From the NCBI RefSeq assembly GCF_945901735.1, contig NZ_CAMDLM010000004.1:62001-126000 (forward strand): DNA of 64,000 bases, given 5' to 3'. This document shows positions 53,497-62,231 of this stretch, one piece after another. This stretch comes from Limnohabitans sp. Rim8. Its GTDB lineage: Bacteria > Pseudomonadota > Gammaproteobacteria > Burkholderiales > Burkholderiaceae_C. The notes under the pieces were generated by a model. That model ran no database searches. It saw only the letters and a list, made by a program, of their open reading frames with translations, and was not told the DNA's origin. A program made the position numbers and the translations under genes. Positions within the stretch are counted from its first letter, which is position 1. Each line of letters opens with the position of its first letter.

Positions 53497-54791
53497 CTAC
53501 GGGACTGATCGGTTTTGTCGCCATGCTTTGCCTGTTGGGTTTGGGTGTCCCTGTCGCTTACGCAGTGGGTACCGTAGCCATCACAGGCATCTTTTATGCT
53601 GTTGGATCGACTTTTCTGTTGTCCACCATCCAGTCCCTCCCCTACGCATTTGCAAGTGACTACAACTTTGTCGTTGTTCCCTTGTTCGTTTTGATGGGCA
53701 CATTGGCATCACGAGCTGGGATCATCACTGATCTGTACAAAGCTGCTTTTCAGTTGACCAGTGGAATTCGTGGCAGCCTGATGATGGCGACTGTGATGGC
53801 TCAAGCCATGTTTGCAGCCATATCGGGCTCGACAACTGTTGCGGCAAGCATCTTCACGCGCATGGCTTTGCCAGAAATGATCCGCTATGGCTACAACCCA
53901 GGCGTATCTGCTGGCTGTGTCGCTGCTGCTGGCACTCTGGCAGGGCTGATTCCGCCCTCCATTGCCATGGTGCTGTTCGCCGTGCTGACGGGCGAACCCA
54001 TTGGCAAGCTGCTGATCGCTGGCATCTTGCCGGGTGTCATGACCGCAGTGGGCTACATCGTGGGCATTCGGATCATGCTGATCTACAGACCCGAATGGGC
54101 CCCGATGATCAGCGAAAGATTCAGTTTGAAGCAAAAGCTGCAGGGCATTTCAAAAGCTTGGGCTGTTTTTTTGCTGATTGGTTTGGTGGTTGGCGGCATT
54201 TACACAGGCACGTTTCCGCCTTCAGCTGCAGGTGCCGTTGGCGCCACCGGTGTTCTTCTGATTGCCCTGTCGACCAAGCGTTTGCCCAAGGGTGCGCTGT
54301 GGGAAAGTCTGATTGAAAGTGCACGCATCTCCGCTGTACTTTTCTTGATCGTCATGGCCGGTCTCTTGTTCAGTCGATTCCTGCTGATCAGCGGCTTCAT
54401 CGGCGACCTCAAAGCATTGGTGGTCACCCTGGAGATGAGCGCCTTCGTGTTCATAGCCTTGGTGGTTATTCTGTATTTGATCCTGGGCTGCTTCGTAGAC
54501 AGCGTGTCATTGATGATCATCACGCTGCCCTTTCTTTATCCCATTTCCACGTCCCTGGGCATCAATGGCATCTGGTTTGGCGTGCTCATCATCAAGCTCA
54601 TTGAAATTGCCGCCATCACGCCACCCGTGGGTCTGAATTTGTTTGCGGTTTTGTCATCGGGCAAGGGGCTCGTCAATTCGCGTCAATTGTTTGCAGGTGT
54701 CATGCCCTTCCTCGTCATGGAGGCGGTATTGCTGGCATTGCTGATGGGTTTCCCTGCCATCGCCACCATCTTGCCCGAATTGATGGACTGA
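53493..54791 (+). CDS. TRAP transporter large permease (DctM-like)
   Basis: 432 residues from a GTG at 53493 with GAAGGA upstream, overlapping the small permease stop; the longer frame to 53385 is rejected. About 12 membrane helices with family motifs VVPLFVLMGTLASRAG (about 61-76), AAISGSTTVAASIFTRMALPEMIRYGYN (about 107-134, pattern only), GLIPPSIAMVLF and a C-terminal LIEIAAITPPVGLNLFAV. It forms the transport channel of the second TRAP system in the window, unrelated in gene order to the system at 44.6-47.5 kb. Confidence 0.94.
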   Translation: MTTGLIGFVAMLCLLGLGVPVAYAVGTVAITGIFYAVGSTFLLSTIQSLPYAFASDYNFVVVPLFVLMGTLASRAGIITDLYKAAFQLTSGIRGSLMMATVMAQAMFAAISGSTTVAASIFTRMALPEMIRYGYNPGVSAGCVAAAGTLAGLIPPSIAMVLFAVLTGEPIGKLLIAGILPGVMTAVGYIVGIRIMLIYRPEWAPMISERFSLKQKLQGISKAWAVFLLIGLVVGGIYTGTFPPSAAGAVGATGVLLIALSTKRLPKGALWESLIESARISAVLFLIVMAGLLFSRFLLISGFIGDLKALVVTLEMSAFVFIALVVILYLILGCFVDSVSLMIITLPFLYPISTSLGINGIWFGVLIIKLIEIAAITPPVGLNLFAVLSSGKGLVNSRQLFAGVMPFLVMEAVLLALLMGFPAIATILPELMD

Positions 54792-54807
54792 ACATCAGGA
54801 GAAGAAT

Positions 54808-56358
54808 ATGAGGGCGACAGACGCGCTGGACAAAGCGGGATTGAGAACGCCTAACGCCATCTTCGTCCAGCAGGGCGGCATTTGCGTGAGCTACCAAGAG
54901 GCGGTAGCGATGTCCCATCGAATCGCTGCAAAAATCCAGCACATGGGCATTGCGCCGGGCACCCGTGTCGCCTTTTTGTCCCCCAACGATTGGCGTGGCT
55001 TGATTTTCATGTACGGGCTCTGGCGCGCAGGCATGGTCTTGGTGCCTGTCAACGTCAGAAACAGCCCCGTCTTGAATGCAAGCATTTTGCGGCAACACCA
55101 ACCCACGGCCATGGTGCACCACAGCCATGTCGCCACGCTTGCCGCGCACGTGAAAGCAGAACTGCCAACACTGTCTCAGTGGTGTTGTCTTGACCAACAA
55201 GATGGCGACCTACCTTCGCTCATGGATTGGATGGCGCCTGCTGGCTCGGTGGCCAAAGAACTGCCCAACGATCCTTTGGCTCCTTGGACGCTGTATTCCA
55301 CCAGCGGAACCACAGGCAGCTCCAAAGGTGTTCTGCACACGCACCTGTCTAATTACGTGACCAGCGTCGACATGCTGTTTGCCATGCGCGCGCACGAAGC
55401 CAAACGGCATTTGGTGGTGGCGCCCATGACCCATTTTGCGGGCAGCTTCATCTTCGCACTCACCATGACCGGGTCCACGCATGTGTTACTGGACAAGGCG
55501 GACCCGCTGGAAATCCTGCAGACCATTCAGAAAGAAAAGATTCAAATCCTCTTTCTGCCACCCACCGTGATTTACATGCTGCTGGCCTCTGAAAAAATCA
55601 ACGCATTTGATTACGCAACGCTGGAACATTTCGTTTATGCCGCAGCGCCCATGGCCGAAGGACCCCTGAAACAGGCCCTGTCGGTTTTTGGTCCCGTCAT
55701 GGTGAACATGTATGGTCAAGCAGAAGCCATCGGTCCCATCACCGCTTTGTCACCCACCGAGCACATGCAAGGCGCAACACCTGCACCTGCGAACGTCTTG
55801 CGATCGATTGGCTCCCCCTCCATCAGCCGACAAGCGCGGGTCATGCGCGAAGATGGCCAATGGTGCGAGACAGGCGAGCCCGGTGAAATCGTCTTGCGCG
55901 ACTGGGTCAGCCGTGCCGCCTATCTGGACGATGAACCCGCAACGGCTCTGGTGCACCGTTTCGGCTGGTACCACACAGGTGACGTGGGTGCCATGGATCA
56001 AGACGGCCGCATCACTCTCTTGGACCGTAAAAAAGACGTGATCATCTCTGGCGGCTTCAACATCTATTCTGCCGGTGTAGAACAGGCTTTGATGACGCAT
56101 GCAGCTGTACAGGAGGCCTGTGTCTTTGGCATTCCAGACGACAAATGGGGTGAATCGGTACACGCCGTGCTGGAACTCAAGCCCAACTGCGTGGTCAACG
56201 CTGTCGAACTGCAGAACTTGGTGAAAGCGCAAATCGGATCGGTCAGTACACCCAAGTCACTGGAATTCACAGACAGCCTCCCCAGAAGCGCAACGGGCAA
56301 AGTGCTCAAACGGGAACTTCGAATGCGCTACTGGCAGGGCAAAGACAGGGCGATATGA
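54808..56358 (+). CDS. AMP-dependent acyl-CoA synthetase (first copy)
   Basis: 516 residues with an AGGAG ribosome site. ANL-superfamily ligase that forms an acyl-adenylate and then acyl-CoA. The phosphate loop is YSTSGTTGSSKG (163-174). A5-type motif YGQAEAIGP, A7 GWYHTGDVGAMDQDGRI, A8 LDRKKDVIISGGFNIYSAGVEQ and A10 SATGKVLKRE with the catalytic Lys are all present. It begins 16 bases after the TRAP large permease and is very probably in the same operon, which implies that the imported carboxylate is CoA-activated here. It resembles medium-chain or cyclohexyl-carboxylate ligases, but specificity is not readable. Confidence 0.93.
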   Translation: MRATDALDKAGLRTPNAIFVQQGGICVSYQEAVAMSHRIAAKIQHMGIAPGTRVAFLSPNDWRGLIFMYGLWRAGMVLVPVNVRNSPVLNASILRQHQPTAMVHHSHVATLAAHVKAELPTLSQWCCLDQQDGDLPSLMDWMAPAGSVAKELPNDPLAPWTLYSTSGTTGSSKGVLHTHLSNYVTSVDMLFAMRAHEAKRHLVVAPMTHFAGSFIFALTMTGSTHVLLDKADPLEILQTIQKEKIQILFLPPTVIYMLLASEKINAFDYATLEHFVYAAAPMAEGPLKQALSVFGPVMVNMYGQAEAIGPITALSPTEHMQGATPAPANVLRSIGSPSISRQARVMREDGQWCETGEPGEIVLRDWVSRAAYLDDEPATALVHRFGWYHTGDVGAMDQDGRITLLDRKKDVIISGGFNIYSAGVEQALMTHAAVQEACVFGIPDDKWGESVHAVLELKPNCVVNAVELQNLVKAQIGSVSTPKSLEFTDSLPRSATGKVLKRELRMRYWQGKDRAI

Positions 56359-56384
56359 GCCGCCGAACAGATGGCACCCGTGGT

Positions 56385-57305
56385 TTATCGGGCGACACCT
56401 TCAGTGGCCTGAAGCCACTCTTGGTGCAATGTTTCAACCCTTCGGGCCACTGTCTCCACCGCGCCCACAGAGGCCACACCCTGGCCAGCACTCCACGCGG
56501 TTTTCCAACTGGCCAAATCGCTCGACCCCTTGGGCAGCAAACTGCCATCGGCTTGCATGATGCCTTGCGCCAGCAGGGACGATTTCAAAAAGTTGGCAGG
56601 GATGCCCGTCACCGCATCGGTCTTCACAATGTCATCGGCACCGGCACTGGCCAAAGCCTCTTTGTACGCTGGCGACGCCATGCTTTCGGGGGTGGCGATG
56701 AAGGGCGTTCCAATGTAGGCCATGTCAGCCCCCGCCACTTGAATGGCTCTGACTTGACGCCCGGTGCTCAAACAACCCGCAACGGCCAAGGGGCCCGACC
56801 AAAAGCCTCGTACCTCCTCGATGAAGGCAAAGGGGTTGATCCAACCTGTATTGCCGCCTGCGCCTGCCGTCAAAAGAACCAGCATGTCCACGCCCGCCGC
56901 TATGGCTTTTCTGGCATGCCGGACAGTGGCCACATCCGCCAACACCTGACCGCCGTAGGCATGAACGCGCTCGACCACATTGACGGGCGACCCAACAGAA
57001 GTGATGACCCAAGGAACACGGTGGTTGATCACGATGTCCAAATCGTCATACCGCCTTCCATTGGAGGGATGCAGGATCAGGTTGGCCGCACAAAGCCCAG
57101 TCGCGCCGCGTGTTCGGTCCTTGATTTCTGCCAGCCAGGCATCCAGCAAAGCGGGCGTTCGGGCGTTGAGCGTTGGAAAAGATCCCACAATGCCTGCGTT
57201 GGCCGCTGCCACCACCAGTTCGATACCGCTGACCAAAAACATGGGCGCGGCAACCACCGGAACCTTGAAAGAAGAAAGCGCTTTGGTTTCCATGCTGACC
57301 GACAT
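56385..57305 (-). CDS. Nitronate monooxygenase-like FMN protein with altered active-site His
   Basis: 306 residues from the ATG at 57305 (GGAAAC upstream). TIM-barrel FMN enzyme of the 2-nitropropane dioxygenase/nitronate monooxygenase family: PVVAAPMFLVSG (about 15-26), GSFPTLNART (about 41-50), IVINHRVPWVITSVGSP (about 91-107), VAGADMAYIGTPFIATPES near the phosphate site. At the conserved GGHTG position the chain reads AGAGGNTGWINPFAF, with Asn152 where the family has the catalytic His. Radical-type nitronate oxidation may thus be altered, or it may be an enoyl reductase-like enzyme. It is convergent with the first synthetase and divergent from the second. Confidence 0.85.
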   Translation of the reverse strand: MSVSMETKALSSFKVPVVAAPMFLVSGIELVVAAANAGIVGSFPTLNARTPALLDAWLAEIKDRTRGATGLCAANLILHPSNGRRYDDLDIVINHRVPWVITSVGSPVNVVERVHAYGGQVLADVATVRHARKAIAAGVDMLVLLTAGAGGNTGWINPFAFIEEVRGFWSGPLAVAGCLSTGRQVRAIQVAGADMAYIGTPFIATPESMASPAYKEALASAGADDIVKTDAVTGIPANFLKSSLLAQGIMQADGSLLPKGSSDLASWKTAWSAGQGVASVGAVETVARRVETLHQEWLQATEGVAR

Positions 57306-57387
57306 AAAGTTTCCAAGAGAAGTTCTGTGAACCACGGATGAAGTGTTTCAACCTGACAAGCCATCTGCCAAGACAAATCAAATTACC

Positions 57388-58971
57388 ATGAATTCACCGA
57401 AGGAGAAAACCTTGTTATCCCTTGACCATGCCGAGATCACGATACCTGACATCTTCAGCAGCCACGGTAAGTTTCGCAAACACCAAGAAGCGGTGGTGTG
57501 CGGCTCAGTCAGGCGCACTTGGGGCGATTTCAACGACAACATGAACCGCGTGGCCAACGCCCTTTTGGCATCCGGCGCTTCGAGAGGTGACCGGGTGGTG
57601 GTCATGATGGGCAACTCGGTAGAAATACTCGAGGTCATGTTCGGTGTTGTCAAAGCAGGCTGCTGTGTGGTCCCGCTTTCGGGTTTGCTGACAGGTCAGC
57701 AACTGGCCTCCTTGATCAACGATTGCGGTGCCAAACAAGCTTTTGCCACCCCTGACTTCATCGAACGTCTGCTGCCATTTCAAGATGACCTTTTGCATCT
57801 TCAAGCCAGCCAGCGCTACGTTGTGCACGGTCAGGCCGAGGGTTGGATGGATTACCGCGCCTTGACCGATGCCCAGCCCACGGACACCCCGAATGTGGTC
57901 TGCCGCTCTGAGGATGCCTTCAACATCATCTACAGCTCGGGCACAACCGGCCTTCCCAAAGGCATCCTGCAAAGCCACCGGGCCAGAGTGCATTGGGCCA
58001 TTTCCAATGCCATAGAAATGCGCTTCAGTGACCGCAGCCGTGCACTGACCACCACTTCACTTTATTCCAATGGCACATGGCTCATGATGCTGCCCGCTCT
58101 GTTCAGTGGTGGCACCTGCGTGGTGATGCCCGCTTTCGAGCCGACGGCATTTTCAAAGTTGGTGGAGGAAGAAAAAATCACCCACACCTTCATGGTGCCT
58201 GCGCAGTTCATTGCACTGCTGCAGACCGATCTGGGCCAGCACGACCTGAGCACCCTGCAAGTGATCCTGTGTGCAGGCTCGCCACTCAGGCGTGAAACCA
58301 AACGCCAAGTCATCGAACGCATGGGTGACAAACTCATCGAACTGTATGGCTTCAGCGAAGGCTTTGCGACGATGCTCAAACCGGGTGCGCCTGCCGACAA
58401 ATTTGACACCGTGGGCATCCCCGTCCTGGGCTTTGAAGTGCGCATTCTGGACGAATCAGGGCTGGTGCTTGGCCCCGGAGAAATTGGTGAAATCGCAGGT
58501 TACGGGCCAGGCATGATGTCTGGCTACCACGGCAAATCTGCCGAAACAGCCGCGCTGATTTGGCAGGACGAAAGAAGGCGCACCTTCATTCGCTCGGGCG
58601 ACATAGGACGCCAAGATGAAGCCGGCTACCTCACACTGGTGGACCGTAAAAAGGACATGATCATTTCCGGCGGCTTCAATGTTTTTCCTGCAGATTTGGA
58701 AGAAATTTTGGGCCAACACGCCGACGTCCTGGACGCCACAGTCATTGGCATACCGCATGAGCGCTGGGGAGAAACGCCATTGGCTTTGGTCATCCTCAGG
58801 CCCGGTGTTGTGTTTGATTCAGCATCCATGCTGTCTTGGTGCAACGAGCGCTTGGCCAAACACCAAAGACTCTCCAACATCGAAACGCGCCCGGACTTCC
58901 CGCGCAATGCTTTGGGAAAGGTCTTGAAGCGGATCTTGCGTGAGCCCTACTGGGTGAATGCCAAAACCTGA
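57388..58971 (+). CDS. AMP-dependent acyl-CoA synthetase (second copy)
   Basis: 527 residues from the ATG at 57388. A TTG at 57412 has a much better ribosome-binding site (AAGGAG six bases upstream) and would remove eight residues; it may be the true start. Phosphate loop YSSGTTGLPKG (182-192), ELYGFSEGF (A5), FIRSGDIGRQDEAGYL (A7), LVDRKKDMIISGGFNVFPADLEE (A8) and LPRNALGKVLKRILRE (A10, with the catalytic Lys) identify an ANL acyl-CoA ligase. It is only distantly related to the first synthetase, so the two probably act on different chain forms, for example substrate and a shortened intermediate. Confidence 0.93.
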   Translation: MNSPKEKTLLSLDHAEITIPDIFSSHGKFRKHQEAVVCGSVRRTWGDFNDNMNRVANALLASGASRGDRVVVMMGNSVEILEVMFGVVKAGCCVVPLSGLLTGQQLASLINDCGAKQAFATPDFIERLLPFQDDLLHLQASQRYVVHGQAEGWMDYRALTDAQPTDTPNVVCRSEDAFNIIYSSGTTGLPKGILQSHRARVHWAISNAIEMRFSDRSRALTTTSLYSNGTWLMMLPALFSGGTCVVMPAFEPTAFSKLVEEEKITHTFMVPAQFIALLQTDLGQHDLSTLQVILCAGSPLRRETKRQVIERMGDKLIELYGFSEGFATMLKPGAPADKFDTVGIPVLGFEVRILDESGLVLGPGEIGEIAGYGPGMMSGYHGKSAETAALIWQDERRRTFIRSGDIGRQDEAGYLTLVDRKKDMIISGGFNVFPADLEEILGQHADVLDATVIGIPHERWGETPLALVILRPGVVFDSASMLSWCNERLAKHQRLSNIETRPDFPRNALGKVLKRILREPYWVNAKT

Positions 58972-59040
58972 AGTCACACCCAGCCTCAAGGGACTAAAAA
59001 TTTAGCGTTTAACATCCTGACAACACATGCGCACACCGAG

Positions 59041-59703
59041 ATGAAACCCACCACCACACCCAGCCCCAAAGCGATAAAGCCCCCGAAAAGTGCCAGTGTC
59101 ACCCCCTCAAAGACCAAAGACACGGCTGAGGGGGCTATTGGCGACAGAAGGGCGGAGCTGATTGAGAAAGCAGCGCATCTGTTCGGTGAACGGGGGTATG
59201 CCAACACGTCGATGCGGGATATATCGGCCGCATTTGGCATTTTGCATGGATCGATTTACCACCACTTTGGCTCCAAGGAAGAACTCTTCATCACGGTCTA
59301 TGCCTCTGGGGTGGATCGTTTCGTCAACGACGTCGAAAAAGCCATCGAACCCCTGACCGACCCTTGGCAAAGGCTGGAAGCGGCGTGCATCGCGCACCTT
59401 GAGGCCTTGCTCATGCGAGAAAGCCCCGCTGCCACCGTTCTGGCCGATTGGTCCGCCAATTACTCAGACAGCATGCGCACTGCCCTGGTGGCGCAGCGTG
59501 ACAAGTACGAAAAAGTGTTTTCCGAACTGACCGATGCCGTTGACTTGCCATCGGGCATCAAAAGGCGCTACTTCCGTTTGGGCCTTCTGGGTGCTCTCAA
59601 TGGCGCACTCATGTGGTACCAACCAGGTGGTGACGCTCCGGCCACCGTGGCCAAGCATCTTTTTTCTCTGTTCAGGAAAAGCGCCGAGACCCGCCATCCT
59701 TGA
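59041..59703 (+). CDS. TetR family transcriptional regulator
   Basis: 220 residues. An unusually Pro/Thr/Lys-rich 30-residue N-terminal tail precedes the TetR HTH (about 35-80: RAELIEKAAHLFGERGYANTSMRDISAAFGILHGSIYHHFGSKEELF, pattern only), including the typical IYHHFGSKEEL helix. The C-terminal ligand-binding domain has the all-helical FadR/KstR-like form with a GLLGALNGALMWYQPGG segment. TetR regulators of beta-oxidation clusters usually respond to acyl-CoA. It is convergent with the thiolase gene (12-base gap) and follows the second synthetase by 69 bases. Confidence 0.9.
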   Translation: MKPTTTPSPKAIKPPKSASVTPSKTKDTAEGAIGDRRAELIEKAAHLFGERGYANTSMRDISAAFGILHGSIYHHFGSKEELFITVYASGVDRFVNDVEKAIEPLTDPWQRLEAACIAHLEALLMRESPAATVLADWSANYSDSMRTALVAQRDKYEKVFSELTDAVDLPSGIKRRYFRLGLLGALNGALMWYQPGGDAPATVAKHLFSLFRKSAETRHP

Positions 59704-59715
59704 ACAAAGCGGTCA

Positions 59716-60990
59716 TCATCCGCCGCGCGGACATCCATTTTGGCGTTGGAGAATGGTGATGGAACAAGCGGCTTCATCGAAGCCAATCACCCCTCCCCCA
59801 TTTTCTGCCAGTGCAATGTTTGCGCCTTCAGATTGCCTGCTGCCGGCCTCGCCGCGCAATTGGGTCACCAGCTCATAAATCATGGACAGCCCAGTGGCAC
59901 CGACCGGGTGCCCTTTGGACACCAGCCCGCCTGACAAATTGATCGGCAGGTCGCCCCCCAAAGAAGTAGCCCCGCTGGCCACGTAGGCGCCGCCCTGGCC
60001 TATTTCACAAAATCCCAGCATTTCAGCCTGGTAAATCTCACAAAACGATGTCGCATCGTGCACCTCGGCAATGTCGATGTCTGACGGCGTCAGGCCTGCC
60101 TTTGCATAAGCCCGTTTGGCGGCTACGTGCGACAGGCCCGGTTCGGCCAAGTCGCGGTACTTGCCACCGGTCAACACGCTGGCATTGACCGCAATGGCCC
60201 GCTCCTGAACACGCTGGGGCAATTCACGCAAAAAACGCTCCGAGCAAAGCAACGCAGCCGCAGCCCCATCACCCACGGGTGAACACATGGCGCGGGTCAG
60301 GGGCCAACTGATCTCCCGATCATGGAGCACCTCCTCTGGCGTGATGGTGAACCGGTACTGCGCATTCGGATTCAAAGCCCCCATGGCGTGGTTTTTGGAA
60401 GACGCATAGGCGATCTGCTCACGCGTCGTGCCGAAGGTTTTCATGTGATAGGCCGCCTGCATGGCATAGGTGTCCATGAACAAGGTTCCGCCGCCGCTGT
60501 TGGTCACAAACGGTTTGCCCGATTGCTCGCCGGCCTTCAGGTAATACGCCTGCCACTCGTGCGGATCAAGCTGGTCAATCCCCCCTTGAAAAATTTCCAT
60601 GGTGCGCTCAGGATCGCCCGGGAAAAATGTTTTTTCCACACCCATGGCCAGCGACAAATCACACTCGCCAGAAAGGATGTCTTTGTACGCGCCATGAAAC
60701 GCCATGGAGGCCGTCGCACAGCCGCCTTCAACGTTGATGAGTGGCACCCTTTCCGGAAAGATGCCTTCGCGCACCAAGGGGGTAAAACACACCTGACCCC
60801 GGATATTGCGTTGCCCAAAGGTGCCCATGCCGCAATTGCCAAACCACGCTTGCTCAATTTGCTGGGCGACATCGGCCCCCGTATCAGAAAGCAGCCCCAT
60901 GAAGGCGTCTCGGGTGAGGTCCTTGAATGTTTTGTCGGCCTGCTTGCCAAAGGGCGTGCACGAAACACCAATCACATACACATCGCTCAT
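59716..60990 (-). CDS. Thiolase family protein, SCP-x/lipid-transfer type
   Basis: 424 residues from the ATG at 60990, with GGAGG upstream; the open frame to 61173 is rejected because it overlaps the P450 gene. The nucleophilic Cys is Cys91 in NVEGGCATAS, followed by AKGVEK-like segments; the other catalytic elements are EVHDATSF (about 309-316), and the terminal GGLVSKGHPVGATG with the catalytic His. This non-canonical SCP-x-like form has Gly-Gly before the Cys and HDATSF rather than NEAF, typical of sterol/branched acyl-CoA thiolases. It cleaves 3-ketoacyl-CoA and is the last gene of the leftward operon. Confidence 0.9.
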   Translation of the reverse strand: MSDVYVIGVSCTPFGKQADKTFKDLTRDAFMGLLSDTGADVAQQIEQAWFGNCGMGTFGQRNIRGQVCFTPLVREGIFPERVPLINVEGGCATASMAFHGAYKDILSGECDLSLAMGVEKTFFPGDPERTMEIFQGGIDQLDPHEWQAYYLKAGEQSGKPFVTNSGGGTLFMDTYAMQAAYHMKTFGTTREQIAYASSKNHAMGALNPNAQYRFTITPEEVLHDREISWPLTRAMCSPVGDGAAAALLCSERFLRELPQRVQERAIAVNASVLTGGKYRDLAEPGLSHVAAKRAYAKAGLTPSDIDIAEVHDATSFCEIYQAEMLGFCEIGQGGAYVASGATSLGGDLPINLSGGLVSKGHPVGATGLSMIYELVTQLRGEAGSRQSEGANIALAENGGGVIGFDEAACSITILQRQNGCPRGG

Positions 60991-61016
60991 GAGGAACCTC
61001 CAAAGATCAAACCGGT

Positions 61017-62231
61017 TTAACTGAGCACCAAGGGCAACTGCGTGGGGCCACGCATCACCAAGGCATCCAACCACTTCACTTCGCCTTGGCCAAAACGCAT
61101 GGCAGGGTATTGGGCCACCAGTGATCCGATGCACACCTTGGCCTCGAGCCTGGCCAAAGGCGCACCAAGACAAAAATGCAGGCCTTGCCCAAAGGTCAAA
61201 TGCCGATTGGGGCTGCGGTCCAGAATCAACTCATGCGGCCGATCAAATCGACGCGGGTCTCTGTTGGCGGCATTGATCATTGCAAACACACGGTCACCGG
61301 CCACCAATTTTTTGCCATGCAACTCATGATCTACCGCAGCCACGCGCGCAATGCTGTTGCTGGGCCCGTCGTAGCGCAGAAACTCTTCAACGGCAGCATC
61401 AATCAGCGCGGGCTCATCATGCAGTTTTTGCTTTTGTTCCGGGTGCTCAATCAGTGCCACCACGGCACTGCCCAGCAAGCTGGTCGTTGTTTCATGCCCC
61501 CCAAACAACACGAGCATGCACATGGCCACTAACTCATCCTCGCTCAACGCACCATTCGCATCCTTGGCGTTCACCATGGCCGTGATGACATCGTCGCCGG
61601 GAGAGGCGCGCCTTTGTGCAATCACGTCACGGAAATAAGAAGACATGCGATCGGCACCATCTCTGGCTTTTCTGTACTTGTCTTCTTCTGTGCGCGATGT
61701 GCCAATGAACAAACGCAAATCGTCAGACCATTGCTTGATTTCAGCAAAGTCTTCACGCGGCAAACCCATCATGTCCAAAATGACGTAAGCGGGCAGCAGC
61801 ACGGCAACTTTCTCCATGAAATCCACCTCACGCGATGGGTCCATGTTTTCCATCAATTGCGCCACCGTCTTTTGGATAGCGACTTCTCGCGACTGGATCA
61901 GCTGCAGCGAGAACACCACATTCATCATCTTTCGAAGCCGTGTGTGTTCTGGCGGCGCCTTGAACACCAGCCACTCATTGAGGTAACGCATCACCCCAGA
62001 CAGAATGTCGCGCCGCTCGTCTTTCAAGGCCTCGTAAAAAGGCCGCAAGCGATCCGACGACATGTTGGACGACATGGCCACCTGCCGGACATCGTCGTAA
62101 CGCGTGATGATCCAGCTCTTGATCGCCGGGCTCCAGTGCACCGGATCCCTTTCCTGCAAGGCCTCGTAGAAAGGAAAGGGATTGGTTCTGATCGCCTCGT
62201 TGGACGGATCATAGACAAGGGGTTCAGTCAT
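61017..62231 (-). CDS. Cytochrome P450
   Basis: 404 residues from the ATG at 62231, which overlaps the reductase stop (ATGA). Soluble bacterial P450, with I-helix GGHETT (244-249), ExxR Glu283-Arg286 (EEFLRYDGP), and heme loop FGQGLHFCLG (347-356, heme ligand Cys354). The HLTFGQG form and short length fit class I bacterial CYPs that act on terpenoid, steroid or fatty-acid side chains. It is encoded between a PDR-type reductase and the thiolase, so it is likely fed electrons by the adjacent reductase, which would make this an unusual two-component pair. A direct ferredoxin gene is not present. Confidence 0.95.
   Translation of the reverse strand: MTEPLVYDPSNEAIRTNPFPFYEALQERDPVHWSPAIKSWIITRYDDVRQVAMSSNMSSDRLRPFYEALKDERRDILSGVMRYLNEWLVFKAPPEHTRLRKMMNVVFSLQLIQSREVAIQKTVAQLMENMDPSREVDFMEKVAVLLPAYVILDMMGLPREDFAEIKQWSDDLRLFIGTSRTEEDKYRKARDGADRMSSYFRDVIAQRRASPGDDVITAMVNAKDANGALSEDELVAMCMLVLFGGHETTTSLLGSAVVALIEHPEQKQKLHDEPALIDAAVEEFLRYDGPSNSIARVAAVDHELHGKKLVAGDRVFAMINAANRDPRRFDRPHELILDRSPNRHLTFGQGLHFCLGAPLARLEAKVCIGSLVAQYPAMRFGQGEVKWLDALVMRGPTQLPLVLS

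Noticed and set aside
60991-61173. N-terminal extension of the thiolase frame
   Set aside because: It overlaps the 3' end of the P450 gene and has no thiolase-like sequence; ATG at 60990 has GGAGG upstream.
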